DNA of 64,000 nucleotides from JBKHXF01 sp046566145 (GCA_046566145.1 JBKHXF010000015.1:62001-126000), one strand, 5' to 3'. Shown: positions 48,742-56,781, counted from the first letter of the stretch. A program made the numbers and translations. Notes: a model not told the origin generated them from the sequence alone.

Positions 48742-49452
48742 ATGGTCGACTTGCGCGTCGATGGTGATCTAGGGCAGTTCGACGCGCATGGCGCGCTCGA
48801 GCTCCTCCTCCTGATGGTCGAGATCGTGGAAGCGGCCGTCCCTGAGGATGAAACGATTACCATGGAAGACCTCCGTCCAGGTTCGGCGGTCGTCACAGTC
48901 AGCGTCAAGGGCCATGAGCCCGGAGACGTCGCACGCTTGGTGCGGGACGTACTCAACGAGCCGGCACGGCTCACAAGAGACCTCAGGCGATCGCTCAGAG
49001 CAAGCTTCGACAATTGGTCTCGCTACGGCGTCAGTGGTGCATCGTTCGTTGGGGACGACCAAGTGACCACGTACGACGAGACCACCGATGCAGCGATCGA
49101 GCGCTCCCTCGCGCAGAGGACCGAGTGGGGGGAGCTGATCGGTGAGCTGCGTCGGCTCGGGAAGACGCAGCAGGGCCGGCTCACTGGGGTTGTTCGAGAT
49201 CGGCTGACGGGCCGCCACATCTACTTTGACGCGCCCGCCGAGTACCAAGACGAGTTGAGATCTTGGCTTTTCCGGGAGGTTGCGCTGTCCGGCAGGATCG
49301 ATGTCGGGGCGGATGGGCGTCCCGCCCGCATCTCCGCCGAGTTCATCGAGGCGGAACCTGAGCTTGTCCGACTGACGGAGTTCGCAAGCGGCTTGGATCG
49401 TTTCGACGCAGAAGCCGCCTCCCATGCCTTGCGCGAGCTACGCCGTGGTTGA
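48742..49452 (+). CDS. Hypothetical protein paired with PIN toxin
   Basis: 236-aa acidic soluble protein, rich in charged helices (about 15-110) with a beta-like middle (GRLTGVVRDRLTGRHIYFDAP). No DNA-binding motif is clear. It is joined to a PIN-domain gene by an 8-bp overlap, so it may be the matching antitoxin, though it is much larger than usual antitoxins. ATG 48742 has GGGGAGG upstream. Composition is less G+C-rich than the chromosomal genes. Confidence 0.6.
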   Translation: MVDLRVDGDLGQFDAHGALELLLLMVEIVEAAVPEDETITMEDLRPGSAVVTVSVKGHEPGDVARLVRDVLNEPARLTRDLRRSLRASFDNWSRYGVSGASFVGDDQVTTYDETTDAAIERSLAQRTEWGELIGELRRLGKTQQGRLTGVVRDRLTGRHIYFDAPAEYQDELRSWLFREVALSGRIDVGADGRPARISAEFIEAEPELVRLTEFASGLDRFDAEAASHALRELRRG

Positions 49453-49906
49453 GCGCGTCTCGTTCGACACGAACATCATCTGGCACGGCCTCCTGCCGAG
49501 CACCAACGCCGCCGCGCCGGTCTGCAGGCGGCTCATGGCAGCGGTTGATGACGGTGAGATCGAGGTGTGGTGCTCGACCCTCGTTCTCGTGGAGTTGCCC
49601 AAGGTCCTGGCGCCCCAGATGCCCATCGAACGCATCGTGGCGCTAACGGAGACTCTCCGAGCGTCGCCCATCAACTGGGTGCCCCTGACGCGGCGCGTCG
49701 CGTTGCTGGCTCGTGAGATCGGTCTAGAGGACGGACTGGCACCCGCCTACGACGCCACCATCATCGCGACGGCGGTGGAAGTAGGGGTTACCACCCTGAT
49801 GTCCGAGAACAGCGACGACTTCCCCGTGGGGCGTTCGGTCCGAGGCGTCACGATTTCGGAGCCCTTCCTGCCTGGTCACTTGGCGCAGGGGCGTCTGGAT
49901 GTCTAG
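49445..49906 (+). CDS. PIN-domain ribonuclease (VapC-like)
   Basis: 153-aa PIN domain: FDTN with Asp8, Glu50 (LVELPKV), Asp103 (YDATIIATA) and Asp124/125 (ENSDDF), the full acidic set for Mg-dependent RNA cleavage. Likely toxin of a two-gene module with the preceding gene. GTG 49445 gives the 8-bp overlap typical of this genome; ATG 49424 would add 7 residues. The stop lies 4 nt before the palindromic repeat cluster, so the last residues may be changed by that insertion. Confidence 0.8.
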   Translation: MVERVSFDTNIIWHGLLPSTNAAAPVCRRLMAAVDDGEIEVWCSTLVLVELPKVLAPQMPIERIVALTETLRASPINWVPLTRRVALLAREIGLEDGLAPAYDATIIATAVEVGVTTLMSENSDDFPVGRSVRGVTISEPFLPGHLAQGRLDV

Positions 49907-49934
49907 TGACTGACATCTCGTGTCCCGGCCGGGT

Positions 49935-49981
49935 GACATCTCGTGTCGCCCTACACGTGATGTAGGGCGGCACGAGGTGTC
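49935..49981. other. Long hairpin, 21-bp stem and 5-nt loop
   Basis: Bases 49935-49955 pair with 49961-49981 without a break (19 Watson-Crick pairs, two T-G wobbles) around CGTGA. The arms are two repeat copies plus an 8-bp inner stem GCCCTACA/TGTAGGGC. It could also stop transcription from the PIN gene. Confidence 0.75.
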
Positions 49982-50013
49982 GGCTTGAGGACACCAGATG
50001 TCCATGCGACGAC

Positions 50014-50057
50014 GACACGGGATGTCACACCGCGAGAGCGGCGCGGCATCCCGTGTC
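50014..50057. other. Second hairpin with GAGA tetraloop
   Basis: Bases 50014-50026 pair with 50045-50057 (12 Watson-Crick pairs and one wobble); after a small internal loop CCGC/GCGG close a GAGA (GNRA-type) tetraloop at 50034-50037. Ends 15 nt before the start of the 58-aa reading frame. Confidence 0.7.
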
Positions 50058-50071
50058 GCGTTGGGGGCGAG

Positions 50072-50248
50072 ATGAGTCCGAGGCTCCCACCACGGGAGTG
50101 GCTGGTCGAGGCGGCGTCGTTCCTCGGCGACGGCGACGTCGAGTGGCGCACGCCGACCACACGGCAGGACGCCCTCGATCTGATGCAGGCGATCTACCAG
50201 CGTGAGGCGTGTCTGGTGGCCCTCGAGGGAGTGGCGGCGGCAAGATGA
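50072..50248 (+). CDS. Possible small protein (58 aa)
   Basis: Short reading frame, SPRLPPREWLVEAASFLGDG then a helical end. ATG 50072 has GGGGGCGAG before it. It looks like the C-terminal end of a longer DNA-related protein, or a remnant left with the repeat cluster; no family recognised. Coding status uncertain. Confidence 0.3.
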   Translation: MSPRLPPREWLVEAASFLGDGDVEWRTPTTRQDALDLMQAIYQREACLVALEGVAAAR

Positions 50249-50388
50249 CCCGGGGGGCCTCGGGGCGCATCCGGGGTACGAAGAGTCGCAGACGCGGCAC
50301 CTGCGACGGAAGCTCTCCGGTGGGGGCTCCTCCCGATGGAACTCGTCAGGCTGAAGGGGCCTCGGTGATTGCACGCCGGCGACGTCCG

Positions 50389-51405
50389 TCATCCGGCTGC
50401 GGCGACGGGTCGGGCCTCGACGAGTTGGACCGCTCCGTGTGTCGGGATGACACGCACCAGTTCGAAGCCGGCGCGATCGAACAGCGATGCGTACTCCGCG
50501 GGGGTCCGCTCACGTCCGCCGGTCAGGGCGAGCATGATGACGTCGAGCGTCGTCGACGGGTCGCGCCGGCCGCCTTCGTGCAACACGGTCTCGACCACGA
50601 GGACGGTCGCGTGGTCCGGAGCGCTGCGGCGGAGGTTGGCCAGGAGCCGCACGGCGTCGGTGTCGTCCCAGTCGTGGATGATCTCCATGAGCACGTAGAC
50701 GTCGGCGGCGGGTAGGACGTCGGTGAAGAAGTCCGCAGCGACGAGTCGCATCGGTCGCTCGCCGGCGTCCGCCCGCACGCGGTCGATCACCTCCGGCAGG
50801 TCGACGAGGATGGCGTCGACCTGGGGGTGGGCCTGGACGAGCGCCTCGAGGAGGTGCCCGCGCCCCCCTCCGAGGTCGGCGACGGTCCGGTGCGCGGCGA
50901 AGTCGTAGGCCGTCAGGATGAGCGGGATGTCCGCATGGGACTTCGCCGTCATGGCCTGGTCGAAGACGGCGGCCTGCTCCGGGTGTCCACGGAGGTAGGC
51001 GAAGAGCCCGTCGGGGTCCAGCCCGAAGATGCCGGCCTCGCCGGAGACGACGGTGGCGGGGAGCACCGTCAGGGACTCCCAGCTCATGGGCAGGCCCATC
51101 ATGCGCGCGAACGCCCGCATGGATGCGGGATCGTCGCGGCGCAGCAGCCGGGAGGCCTCGTTGTGGTCGACCCGGGGGAGGTCCACCTCGAACACGCCGT
51201 ATGTCGCGAGGCATCGCAGCACCCGTCCGAGCGCGTCAGCGTCGAGGCCGAGCTCGTCAGCCAACTCGTGCACCCCGGCGCCGGCGGCGGGGAGTGCATC
51301 CGCGACGCCGAGTTCCGCGACGACGTGCAGGCAGCGGGACACGACCGCGGCGGTCGCCAGCTCCCACAGCAGGGCGTGGGGCGGCAGGGAGGTGGACTGG
51401 GTCAC
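50389..51405 (-). CDS. SAM-dependent O-methyltransferase (plant-OMT-like)
   Basis: 338-aa class I methyltransferase. N-terminal dimerisation winged helix (about 10-95), SAM motif DLGGGRGHLLEAL at about 177-189, DLPEVI at 202-207, catalytic His244 in HDWDD. Family members methylate hydroxyls of small aromatic or polyketide molecules. GTG 51405 has AAGGAG 6 nt upstream. It lies 64 bp after the hydrolase-SARP gene on the same strand and could be its target. Confidence 0.88.
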   Translation of the reverse strand: MTQSTSLPPHALLWELATAAVVSRCLHVVAELGVADALPAAGAGVHELADELGLDADALGRVLRCLATYGVFEVDLPRVDHNEASRLLRRDDPASMRAFARMMGLPMSWESLTVLPATVVSGEAGIFGLDPDGLFAYLRGHPEQAAVFDQAMTAKSHADIPLILTAYDFAAHRTVADLGGGRGHLLEALVQAHPQVDAILVDLPEVIDRVRADAGERPMRLVAADFFTDVLPAADVYVLMEIIHDWDDTDAVRLLANLRRSAPDHATVLVVETVLHEGGRRDPSTTLDVIMLALTGGRERTPAEYASLFDRAGFELVRVIPTHGAVQLVEARPVAAAG

Positions 51406-51469
51406 GGTGCGCTCCTTCGGCGACTGGTCCGTGGCGGACGACGGTCGCCGAGGGTGGCACGTGACCCTT

Positions 51470-53020
51470 TCAGCCAGCTTTCGAACCGTCGAGGTCGGCG
51501 AGGAGGTCCCGGGGTCGCACGCCCAGCTCCGCCATCCGCCGCCGGTAGCGCCCGTTGGCACGAGCGGCGTCGCCTCGGCGGCCCGTGGCCGTGAGCGCCC
51601 GGACGAGCTGCTCGTGCGCCCGTTCGTCGTAGGGGTCGAGGTCGATGATCGCCGCCATGTGTGCCACCACGGCCTCCAGGTCGGCCGCCTCCCACGCCTC
51701 GGCCGCGAGCCGGCGGTGGGCCCCGACGATGGCGAAGCGCACGCGTTCGCGCGCCTCCGTCGCCCAGTCCTCGTAGGGGTCCTCGGGCAGGAGCGGCCCC
51801 GTGTAGGACCCGACGGCGGCCGCGTCGTCGCCCCGGACGAGCGCCTGCTGGACCACGCCCAGGTCGAGCTGCACGCTGGAGAGGTCGAGCGCCACCGCCC
51901 CACGGTCGGCCACGAGCCCTCCTCCGAGGACCCGACGGACGTGGGACAGCAGGACCGACAGTCGCGCGGAGAGTCGGCCGGCCCCGACCTCACCCGGCCA
52001 GAGCATGTCGACCAGCTCGTCGCGTGGGACCGGCTGCCCCCCTGCGACGGCGAGCCGCTTGCACAACTGCCGTGCCTGGCGAGAGCCCCAGGCCGAGATG
52101 GGGACGTCACGGTCACCGATCGTCACGCCGAACCCGCCCAGGACACGGACCTGCGGCCGAGGCGCGACGGCGCGCGGCGCGGGTCCCCCCGAACGCACCG
52201 ACCCGGTGGTGAAGGCCTCGACGTGGTCCAGCCATGCGTGCACGTCGCCGGCGTGCGCCATGTGGTCGGCCCCGTCGAGCTCGACCAGTCGCGCGTCGGC
52301 AACCCCCTTCTCGACCTCCCGCGCCCGTTGGACCGGTACGACGGGGTCGTCACGCCGGTGCAGCAGGAGCACCGGGGCGGTGATCGACGCCAACAACGGT
52401 CGGACGTCGATCTCGTCGATCATCTCGAGCAGCTCACGGATCGCCGCGGGACCGGCGGACTGGCGCTCGTACCGCGGCTCCCACGCACGGTAGGTCGGGT
52501 CGGCGGCGAGGCTCGGAGCGAACGCGTCCAGGGTGATCGACTCCTCGGTGCCCCAACGTTCGATGAACGCCTCCCGCCACCGCGTGTCGGTCCTCCCGCC
52601 GGTCCGGTCCCCCCGGATGCGGGCCCCCGAGCAGACCAGGACGACGCCGTCCACCCGCTGCGGGTAGGTCGCTGCGAACGCCAGGGCGACCGGACCGCCT
52701 TCCGACACGCCGAGCACGTACGCCCGCCGGATGTCGGCATGGTCCAGGATCGCTCGGAGGTCCTCGACCCGCTCATCGACCGTGGGCATGTGGGCCGAAC
52801 GGTCCGATGCCCCGGTGCCGCGCTTGTCGAAGTGGCAGACCCGCGCGAAGGTCCCGAGACGGTCGAGCATCGCCCGGTACTCCGGGCGCTCCCACATCAA
52901 CTCGATGTTCTGGGCCAGCGGTGGGACCGCCACGATCGATGCCGGCCCGGACCCCCACGTCTGGTACGCCAGGCTGACGCCATCGACGCGGGCGTACCGC
53001 ACCGGCCGTGTCCCTTCCAC
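51470..53020 (-). CDS. Alpha/beta-hydrolase fused to SARP-type regulator (winged helix + BTAD)
   Basis: 516-aa fusion. Residues about 10-272 are an alpha/beta-hydrolase with nucleophile Ser106 (GVSEGG), Asp225 (RRDDPVVP) and His253 (ADHMAH). Residues about 289-380 are an OmpR-like winged helix (VRVLGGFGVTIGDR ... DELVDMLWPG) followed by a BTAD domain (about 385-510), the SARP activator layout. The hydrolase may sense or clear a small ligand that sets DNA binding. GTG 53020; follows the PNPOx-like gene by 11 bp. Confidence 0.85.
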   Translation of the reverse strand: MEGTRPVRYARVDGVSLAYQTWGSGPASIVAVPPLAQNIELMWERPEYRAMLDRLGTFARVCHFDKRGTGASDRSAHMPTVDERVEDLRAILDHADIRRAYVLGVSEGGPVALAFAATYPQRVDGVVLVCSGARIRGDRTGGRTDTRWREAFIERWGTEESITLDAFAPSLAADPTYRAWEPRYERQSAGPAAIRELLEMIDEIDVRPLLASITAPVLLLHRRDDPVVPVQRAREVEKGVADARLVELDGADHMAHAGDVHAWLDHVEAFTTGSVRSGGPAPRAVAPRPQVRVLGGFGVTIGDRDVPISAWGSRQARQLCKRLAVAGGQPVPRDELVDMLWPGEVGAGRLSARLSVLLSHVRRVLGGGLVADRGAVALDLSSVQLDLGVVQQALVRGDDAAAVGSYTGPLLPEDPYEDWATEARERVRFAIVGAHRRLAAEAWEAADLEAVVAHMAAIIDLDPYDERAHEQLVRALTATGRRGDAARANGRYRRRMAELGVRPRDLLADLDGSKAG

Positions 53021-53031
53021 CGGCCGGGTCC

Positions 53032-53658
53032 TCAGAACCGCGGGACCGACGGCGCGCTCGGACGCTCGGGGTCGAGGGCCGGGTCGTCACCCGGCAACGT
53101 CCCCTCGAACCAGGGGTCGCGCTTCCAGTCGGGCACCGGCGGGTCCGTCGACTCGGACGGCACGAACGGGGACCGCTCGACCCGTGTGTAGCGGTGCACG
53201 TATCGGCGGCAGTTGGCGAACACGTGCCGCGCGCGGACCCGGACGAGGAACAGCGCCCCGGGGGTGTCGGCCACCTCGGGGTCGTCCATGTCGACCGTCG
53301 CCTCGCCGTCCATCCTCAGGCGCGTGCCCGACTCGAGGTCGATGAACAGCAGGCCCACCCGCGGGTTCGCGAGGATGTTGCCGGCGGTCAGGAACATCCC
53401 GTTGCCGTCGTAGACGGGGAACACGATCGTCCGTTCGTCGACGACCCGGACGAACCCCGGGTCGCCGCCCTTGTAGGAGACCTCCGGCCACCCCTCCTCG
53501 TCCGCGGTCGCGATGAAGAACATGTCGCGCGCCTCGATGAACGCCCGGTGCGACTCCGAGATGTGGCCGCTGGGCCCCTCCGCGAGCCGGTCGGCGAGCC
53601 GGCGGGTGTCGAACCGGTCCTGGAGGGCGCGCTGTTCGGGTCGGTACCGATCGGACAT
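53032..53658 (-). CDS. Pyridoxamine 5'-phosphate oxidase family (FMN-binding) protein
   Basis: 208-aa split-barrel flavoprotein. Core at about 25-150: MFFIATADEEGWPEVSYKGG, FPVYDGNGMFLTAGNILANPRVGLLFID. These bind FMN or F420 and reduce varied substrates; true PdxH function is unlikely. ATG 53658 has GGAGG upstream. First gene of a three-gene - strand run with the hydrolase-SARP and O-methyltransferase genes. Confidence 0.85.
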   Translation of the reverse strand: MSDRYRPEQRALQDRFDTRRLADRLAEGPSGHISESHRAFIEARDMFFIATADEEGWPEVSYKGGDPGFVRVVDERTIVFPVYDGNGMFLTAGNILANPRVGLLFIDLESGTRLRMDGEATVDMDDPEVADTPGALFLVRVRARHVFANCRRYVHRYTRVERSPFVPSESTDPPVPDWKRDPWFEGTLPGDDPALDPERPSAPSVPRF

Positions 53659-53775
53659 CGCCGGACCTCCGTTCGCCTGCGGGTCAGGCCCCCTGTCCTA
53701 CCACCCCCCGGGCCGGGCGGCCAGCGGATGTCCCCTTGGGACGCCGCCCGGGAGCGCCGGCGGACGACGTCCGGC

Positions 53776-53781
53776 TACCGT
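53776..53781 (+). promoter_or_regulatory. Putative -10 element (TACCGT)
   Basis: TACCGT 30 nt before the 60-aa membrane gene, divergent from the PNPOx-like gene. Confidence 0.4.
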
Positions 53782-53811
53782 CACGGCATCGCCACCGGAG
53801 GGGGACACGGG

Positions 53812-53994
53812 ATGGAGTACCTCGGGCTCGCGATCCTGCTGCTGTTCGTGTGGGGCGTCGTCTGGATGGCGCGCGTGGGCAGGTCGGGACCACCGGTCCT
53901 GAACGCGCTCGCGGAGACGGCGGTGCTGCTCGCCTTCCCGGTCGGTCTGGCCGTCTGGTGGGTGCTGCGGCGGCGTGACCGCATGGCGCGGTGA
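53812..53994 (+). CDS. Small two-helix membrane protein
   Basis: 60-aa protein, two membrane helices (about 3-20 and 33-51) with a short Arg-rich loop and a basic end RRRDRMAR. ATG 53812 has GGAGGGGG upstream and a -10 hexamer before that; a hairpin follows the stop. These signals support a real gene. Function unknown. Confidence 0.6.
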   Translation: MEYLGLAILLLFVWGVVWMARVGRSGPPVLNALAETAVLLAFPVGLAVWWVLRRRDRMAR

Positions 53995-53997
53995 CGT

Positions 53998-54037
53998 CCG
54001 CCGGCGGCGCGCTTCCGCGGAAGCGGAGCGCCGGCGG
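53998..54037. terminator. Nested hairpin with 16-bp palindrome, copy 2
   Basis: CCGCCGGCG (53998-54006) pairs with CGCCGGCGG (54029-54037), enclosing the palindrome CGCTTCCGCGGAAGCG at 54010-54025. It follows the 60-aa gene by 3 nt, so it probably serves as its terminator. The core also occurs inside two coding regions. Confidence 0.6.
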
Positions 54038-54096
54038 TCGGTGTCACACCCCCGTGGTGTGCTGGTCGCACCGTCGCCGCCCCCGGAGGAGCCCTG

Positions 54097-55476
54097 ATGT
54101 CCGAGCCGACGTCCGTCCCCGCGTCCGTGACCGACCTCGACGATGCCCTGTTGGAGCGGCTCGTGCGACGGGGGGCAGCCGACCTGGCCGCGGCGACGTG
54201 TCGGTGGCTCGAGCTCGTCGCGGAGCTGGTCCGGCGCGGCATCTGGGCGGACCAGGGGGCGTCGTCGCCGGCGGCGTGGCTGGCGTGGGCGGTGTCGATG
54301 GGGGCGTCGACGGCCAGGGAGCACGTGCGGGTCGCGTCGTCCCTGGCGGACTGGCCGGAGCTGACCGAGCGCTTCCGCGCGGGTCGCATCTCCTTCAGCA
54401 AGGTGCGTGCGATCACGCGGCACGGCGACCCGGCGCTCGAGGGGCTGCTGCTGCGGTACGCGGAGCACGCCGACGGGGCGCAGCTCGAGCGGATCCTGCG
54501 CGGCTTCACCGCCGCCCGGCCGGACCCCGACCGGGAGCGGACCCCGCACGAGCGCCGGGAGGTCGCGCTCGTGCCGCGTGCGGACGGGATGGCGGAGCTT
54601 CGGGTGGTCGCGCCGGCGGACGTCGTCGAGCGCCTGTGGCACGTGCTGAGTGAGCATGCGTGGGCGCTGCGGGACGAGCTGCGGGGCCAGGCGCGCGCGG
54701 CGGGGGAGGACGACGGGACCGTGCCGGTCGAGGTGGAGGAGGTCGGGGCGCTGCGGGTCGACGTGCTGGTCGGCGCGGTGGAGCAGGCCGCCGGCGCGCT
54801 GCCCGAGGACACCTCGGGGGCGGACCGGCACACGGTGGTGGTGCACGTCCACGCCACCTCCGGGGAGGTGCACGGTGACGAGGTGCCCGTGGAGGTCCGT
54901 ACGGCCGCCGGCGGCCGGGCTCGGTCGATGTCGCTCGCGGCGCTCGAGCGGCTGGCGTGCCAGGCCGGGGCGGTGGCGGCTCGGCACGACGGGGACGGGG
55001 AGCTGGTCGCGATGAGCGGACGGACCCGCAGGGTCCCCCCGAGGTTGCGGCGCGCGCTGCTCGCGAGGGACCGTCGCTGCCGGTTCCCGGGGTGTGGCGC
55101 GACCAGGTTCGTGGACGCCCACCACATCCGATACGTCGCCGACGGCGGTCCGACCCGGCTCGACAACCTCGTGCTGCTGTGCGTCCGGCACCACCACGTC
55201 GTGCACGACCGTGGGGTCACGATCCGCCACGACGGCCGCGGGCGGATGCGCTTCCACCTCGCGGACGGTCGTGAACTCGCGCCGTCACCTGCGCTCGCCG
55301 CCACCGCCGGCGCCCTCGCACCCGGCGCTTCCGCGGAAGCGCCCGCCGAGGTGGCGGCCGACCGGCTCCAGCCGACCCACCACGACCGCCGCATCGACCT
55401 CGCTGCATGCGTCGAGGTCCTCCTCGCCGAACTCGCCCTGCTCGCTCCGCCCGGCCTGCCGGCGCTGGCCGCCTGA
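54097..55476 (+). CDS. HNH endonuclease with DUF222 (13E12 repeat family)
   Basis: 459-aa protein: DUF222 helical domain at about 15-300 (WLAWAVSMGASTAREHVRVA, GRISFSKVRAITR), then an HNH nuclease domain at about 318-372 (CRFPGCG from C328, DAHHI, LDNLVLLCVRHHHVVHDRG). Such genes are present in many copies in actinobacteria and are thought to be mobile. The tail (about 400-459) contains the ASAEAPA-coding palindrome. ATG 54097 has GGAGGAG upstream. Confidence 0.9.
   Translation: MSEPTSVPASVTDLDDALLERLVRRGAADLAAATCRWLELVAELVRRGIWADQGASSPAAWLAWAVSMGASTAREHVRVASSLADWPELTERFRAGRISFSKVRAITRHGDPALEGLLLRYAEHADGAQLERILRGFTAARPDPDRERTPHERREVALVPRADGMAELRVVAPADVVERLWHVLSEHAWALRDELRGQARAAGEDDGTVPVEVEEVGALRVDVLVGAVEQAAGALPEDTSGADRHTVVVHVHATSGEVHGDEVPVEVRTAAGGRARSMSLAALERLACQAGAVAARHDGDGELVAMSGRTRRVPPRLRRALLARDRRCRFPGCGATRFVDAHHIRYVADGGPTRLDNLVLLCVRHHHVVHDRGVTIRHDGRGRMRFHLADGRELAPSPALAATAGALAPGASAEAPAEVAADRLQPTHHDRRIDLAACVEVLLAELALLAPPGLPALAA
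55326..55341. repeat. 16-bp palindrome, copy 3 (coding)
   Basis: Inside the HNH gene tail; the palindrome extends to 20 bp here (55324-55343). Read in the same frame as copy 1, giving A-S-A-E-A-P-A in both proteins. Confidence 0.8.
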
Positions 55477-55685
55477 CGGTCACCTCGCCGGCGACGAGGA
55501 GCGTGACGAACCTCTCGCTGCGGGTCGACGACGTCGATGCTGGCGACGGCGTCATCGCAGCGTCGTCACGCACGGATGGCGTGCTCTGGAACGGTCACCG
55601 CGTGGCACGTCGCAGCCGCTGAACCCGGCGACGGACCGACCGGTCGAGGCTCCGCAAGCGGACGAGGCCTCACGCGCTGGTCGGC

Positions 55686-56750
55686 TCACCGGACCCGCAC
55701 GACGACCTTGCCGGTGACCTCGCCGGCGGCCAGGGCACGCAGCCCGTCGGCGACGCCGTCGAGGGCGACCACCCGGTCGACCACCGGCGTGAGGGTCCCC
55801 TCGACCAGCATCGCGCCGAGGCGCTCCACGACCTCACGGGTGTCGCGGGCGAACAGCATCAGCAGCCGCTGGCGCACCAGTGGCGACAGCGCCGCGGCCC
55901 GCAGCTGACGGCCGAACCCGCCGGTGACGCGCCCACCACCCTCGCCGCCGACGACGACGAGCGTCCCGTCGGGGGTCAGGGCGCGGCGCAGCCGGCGCAG
56001 CGGGTTCCGGCCGCCCGTGTCGATGATGCAGTCGTACGCGCGGGGCTGGGCGAGCGGGTCGGTGGTGGTGTGGTCCACGACCGTCGGCACACCGAGGGTC
56101 CGCACCTGCGCGACCTTCGCGGTGCTCGCGGTGCCGGTGACGATGGCGCCCCGGGCGGCCGCGACCTGCACGGCGAAGCTCCCCACCCCGCCGGAGGCAC
56201 CGAGCACCAGCACCCGCTGGCCGGGGGCGACCCGACCCTGGTCGACCACCGCCTGGATCGCGGTCCCGCCGGAGACCGGGACGGCCGCCGCGACGAGCGG
56301 GTCGACGCCGGCGGGGAGGACCGCGAGCCGGTGCGCGTCGGCGACCGCGTGCGTCGCGAACGAACCGTCCGCCACGCCGAACACCCGGTCGCCGACCCGC
56401 AGGTCGGACACGCCGCGGCCGAGCGCGACCACGGTGCCGACGACGTCGAGGCCCGGGACCGGCTGGCGCGGCCCGCGGAACCCGAACCCGAGCCGCACCA
56501 CCAGCGGCAGGCCCGTCATCAGGTGCCACGTCCCGCGGTCGATCGCGGCAGCCTCGACCTCGAGCAGAACCTGGCCGTCGCCGGGCGCCGGCGTCGGCAT
56601 CTCGGCGAGCTCGAGCTGCTCGGGTCCGCCGTAGCGGCGCTGGACGACCGCACGAGTGGTGGCCGGCACGGTGGCGTGTGCGGGGGTGGGGTTCGCGGGG
56701 GTGGGGTTCGCGGGGGTGTGGTTCGCGGGGGTGGGGTTCGCGGGGGGCAT
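55686..56750 (-). CDS. Zinc-independent MDR oxidoreductase (quinone oxidoreductase-like)
   Basis: 354-aa NAD(P)-dependent medium-chain reductase. GroES-like domain about 30-150 and Rossmann domain with LGASGGVGSFAVQVA near 185-199; zinc ligands are absent. The first about 27 residues are an (N-P/H-T-P-A) repeat from a 15-bp tandem DNA repeat. Divergent from a TetR gene whose operators lie between, so it is probably induced by the ligand of that regulator. The 209 bp before it (55477-55685) hold no gene. Confidence 0.88.
   Translation of the reverse strand: MPPANPTPANHTPANPTPANPTPAHATVPATTRAVVQRRYGGPEQLELAEMPTPAPGDGQVLLEVEAAAIDRGTWHLMTGLPLVVRLGFGFRGPRQPVPGLDVVGTVVALGRGVSDLRVGDRVFGVADGSFATHAVADAHRLAVLPAGVDPLVAAAVPVSGGTAIQAVVDQGRVAPGQRVLVLGASGGVGSFAVQVAAARGAIVTGTASTAKVAQVRTLGVPTVVDHTTTDPLAQPRAYDCIIDTGGRNPLRRLRRALTPDGTLVVVGGEGGGRVTGGFGRQLRAAALSPLVRQRLLMLFARDTREVVERLGAMLVEGTLTPVVDRVVALDGVADGLRALAAGEVTGKVVVRVR
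56680..56739 (-). repeat. 15-bp tandem repeat, four units
   Basis: Four units of GCGGGGGTGGGGTTC (one base change in unit 3), encoding N-P-T-P-A repeats at the oxidoreductase N-terminus. Length change by slippage would keep the frame. Confidence 0.85.
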
Positions 56751-56781
56751 GCGGGCTCCAGGAGGGATGGACGGCGACGGC

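Larger units (their letters stand above)
49911..50057. repeat. Cluster of six related palindromic repeats
   Basis: Consensus GACATCTCGTGTC. Direct copies at 49911-49924 and 49934-49947 (identical, with leading T) and 50045-50057; inverted copies at 49969-49981, 49990-50002 and 50014-50027, with one to three changes each. The cluster abuts the PIN gene. In the rest of 49907-50388 only one small doubtful gene is seen. The look is that of IS ends or a small non-autonomous element, without a transposase in the window. Confidence 0.75.

Noticed and set aside
49911..50057. CRISPR array
   Set aside because: The repeats are 13-14 bp, in both orientations and irregularly spaced, with no cas genes in the window.
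49724..50392. 222-aa frame on the - strand across the repeat cluster
   Set aside because: Antisense to the PIN gene and through the hairpins, with composition typical of a shadow frame.
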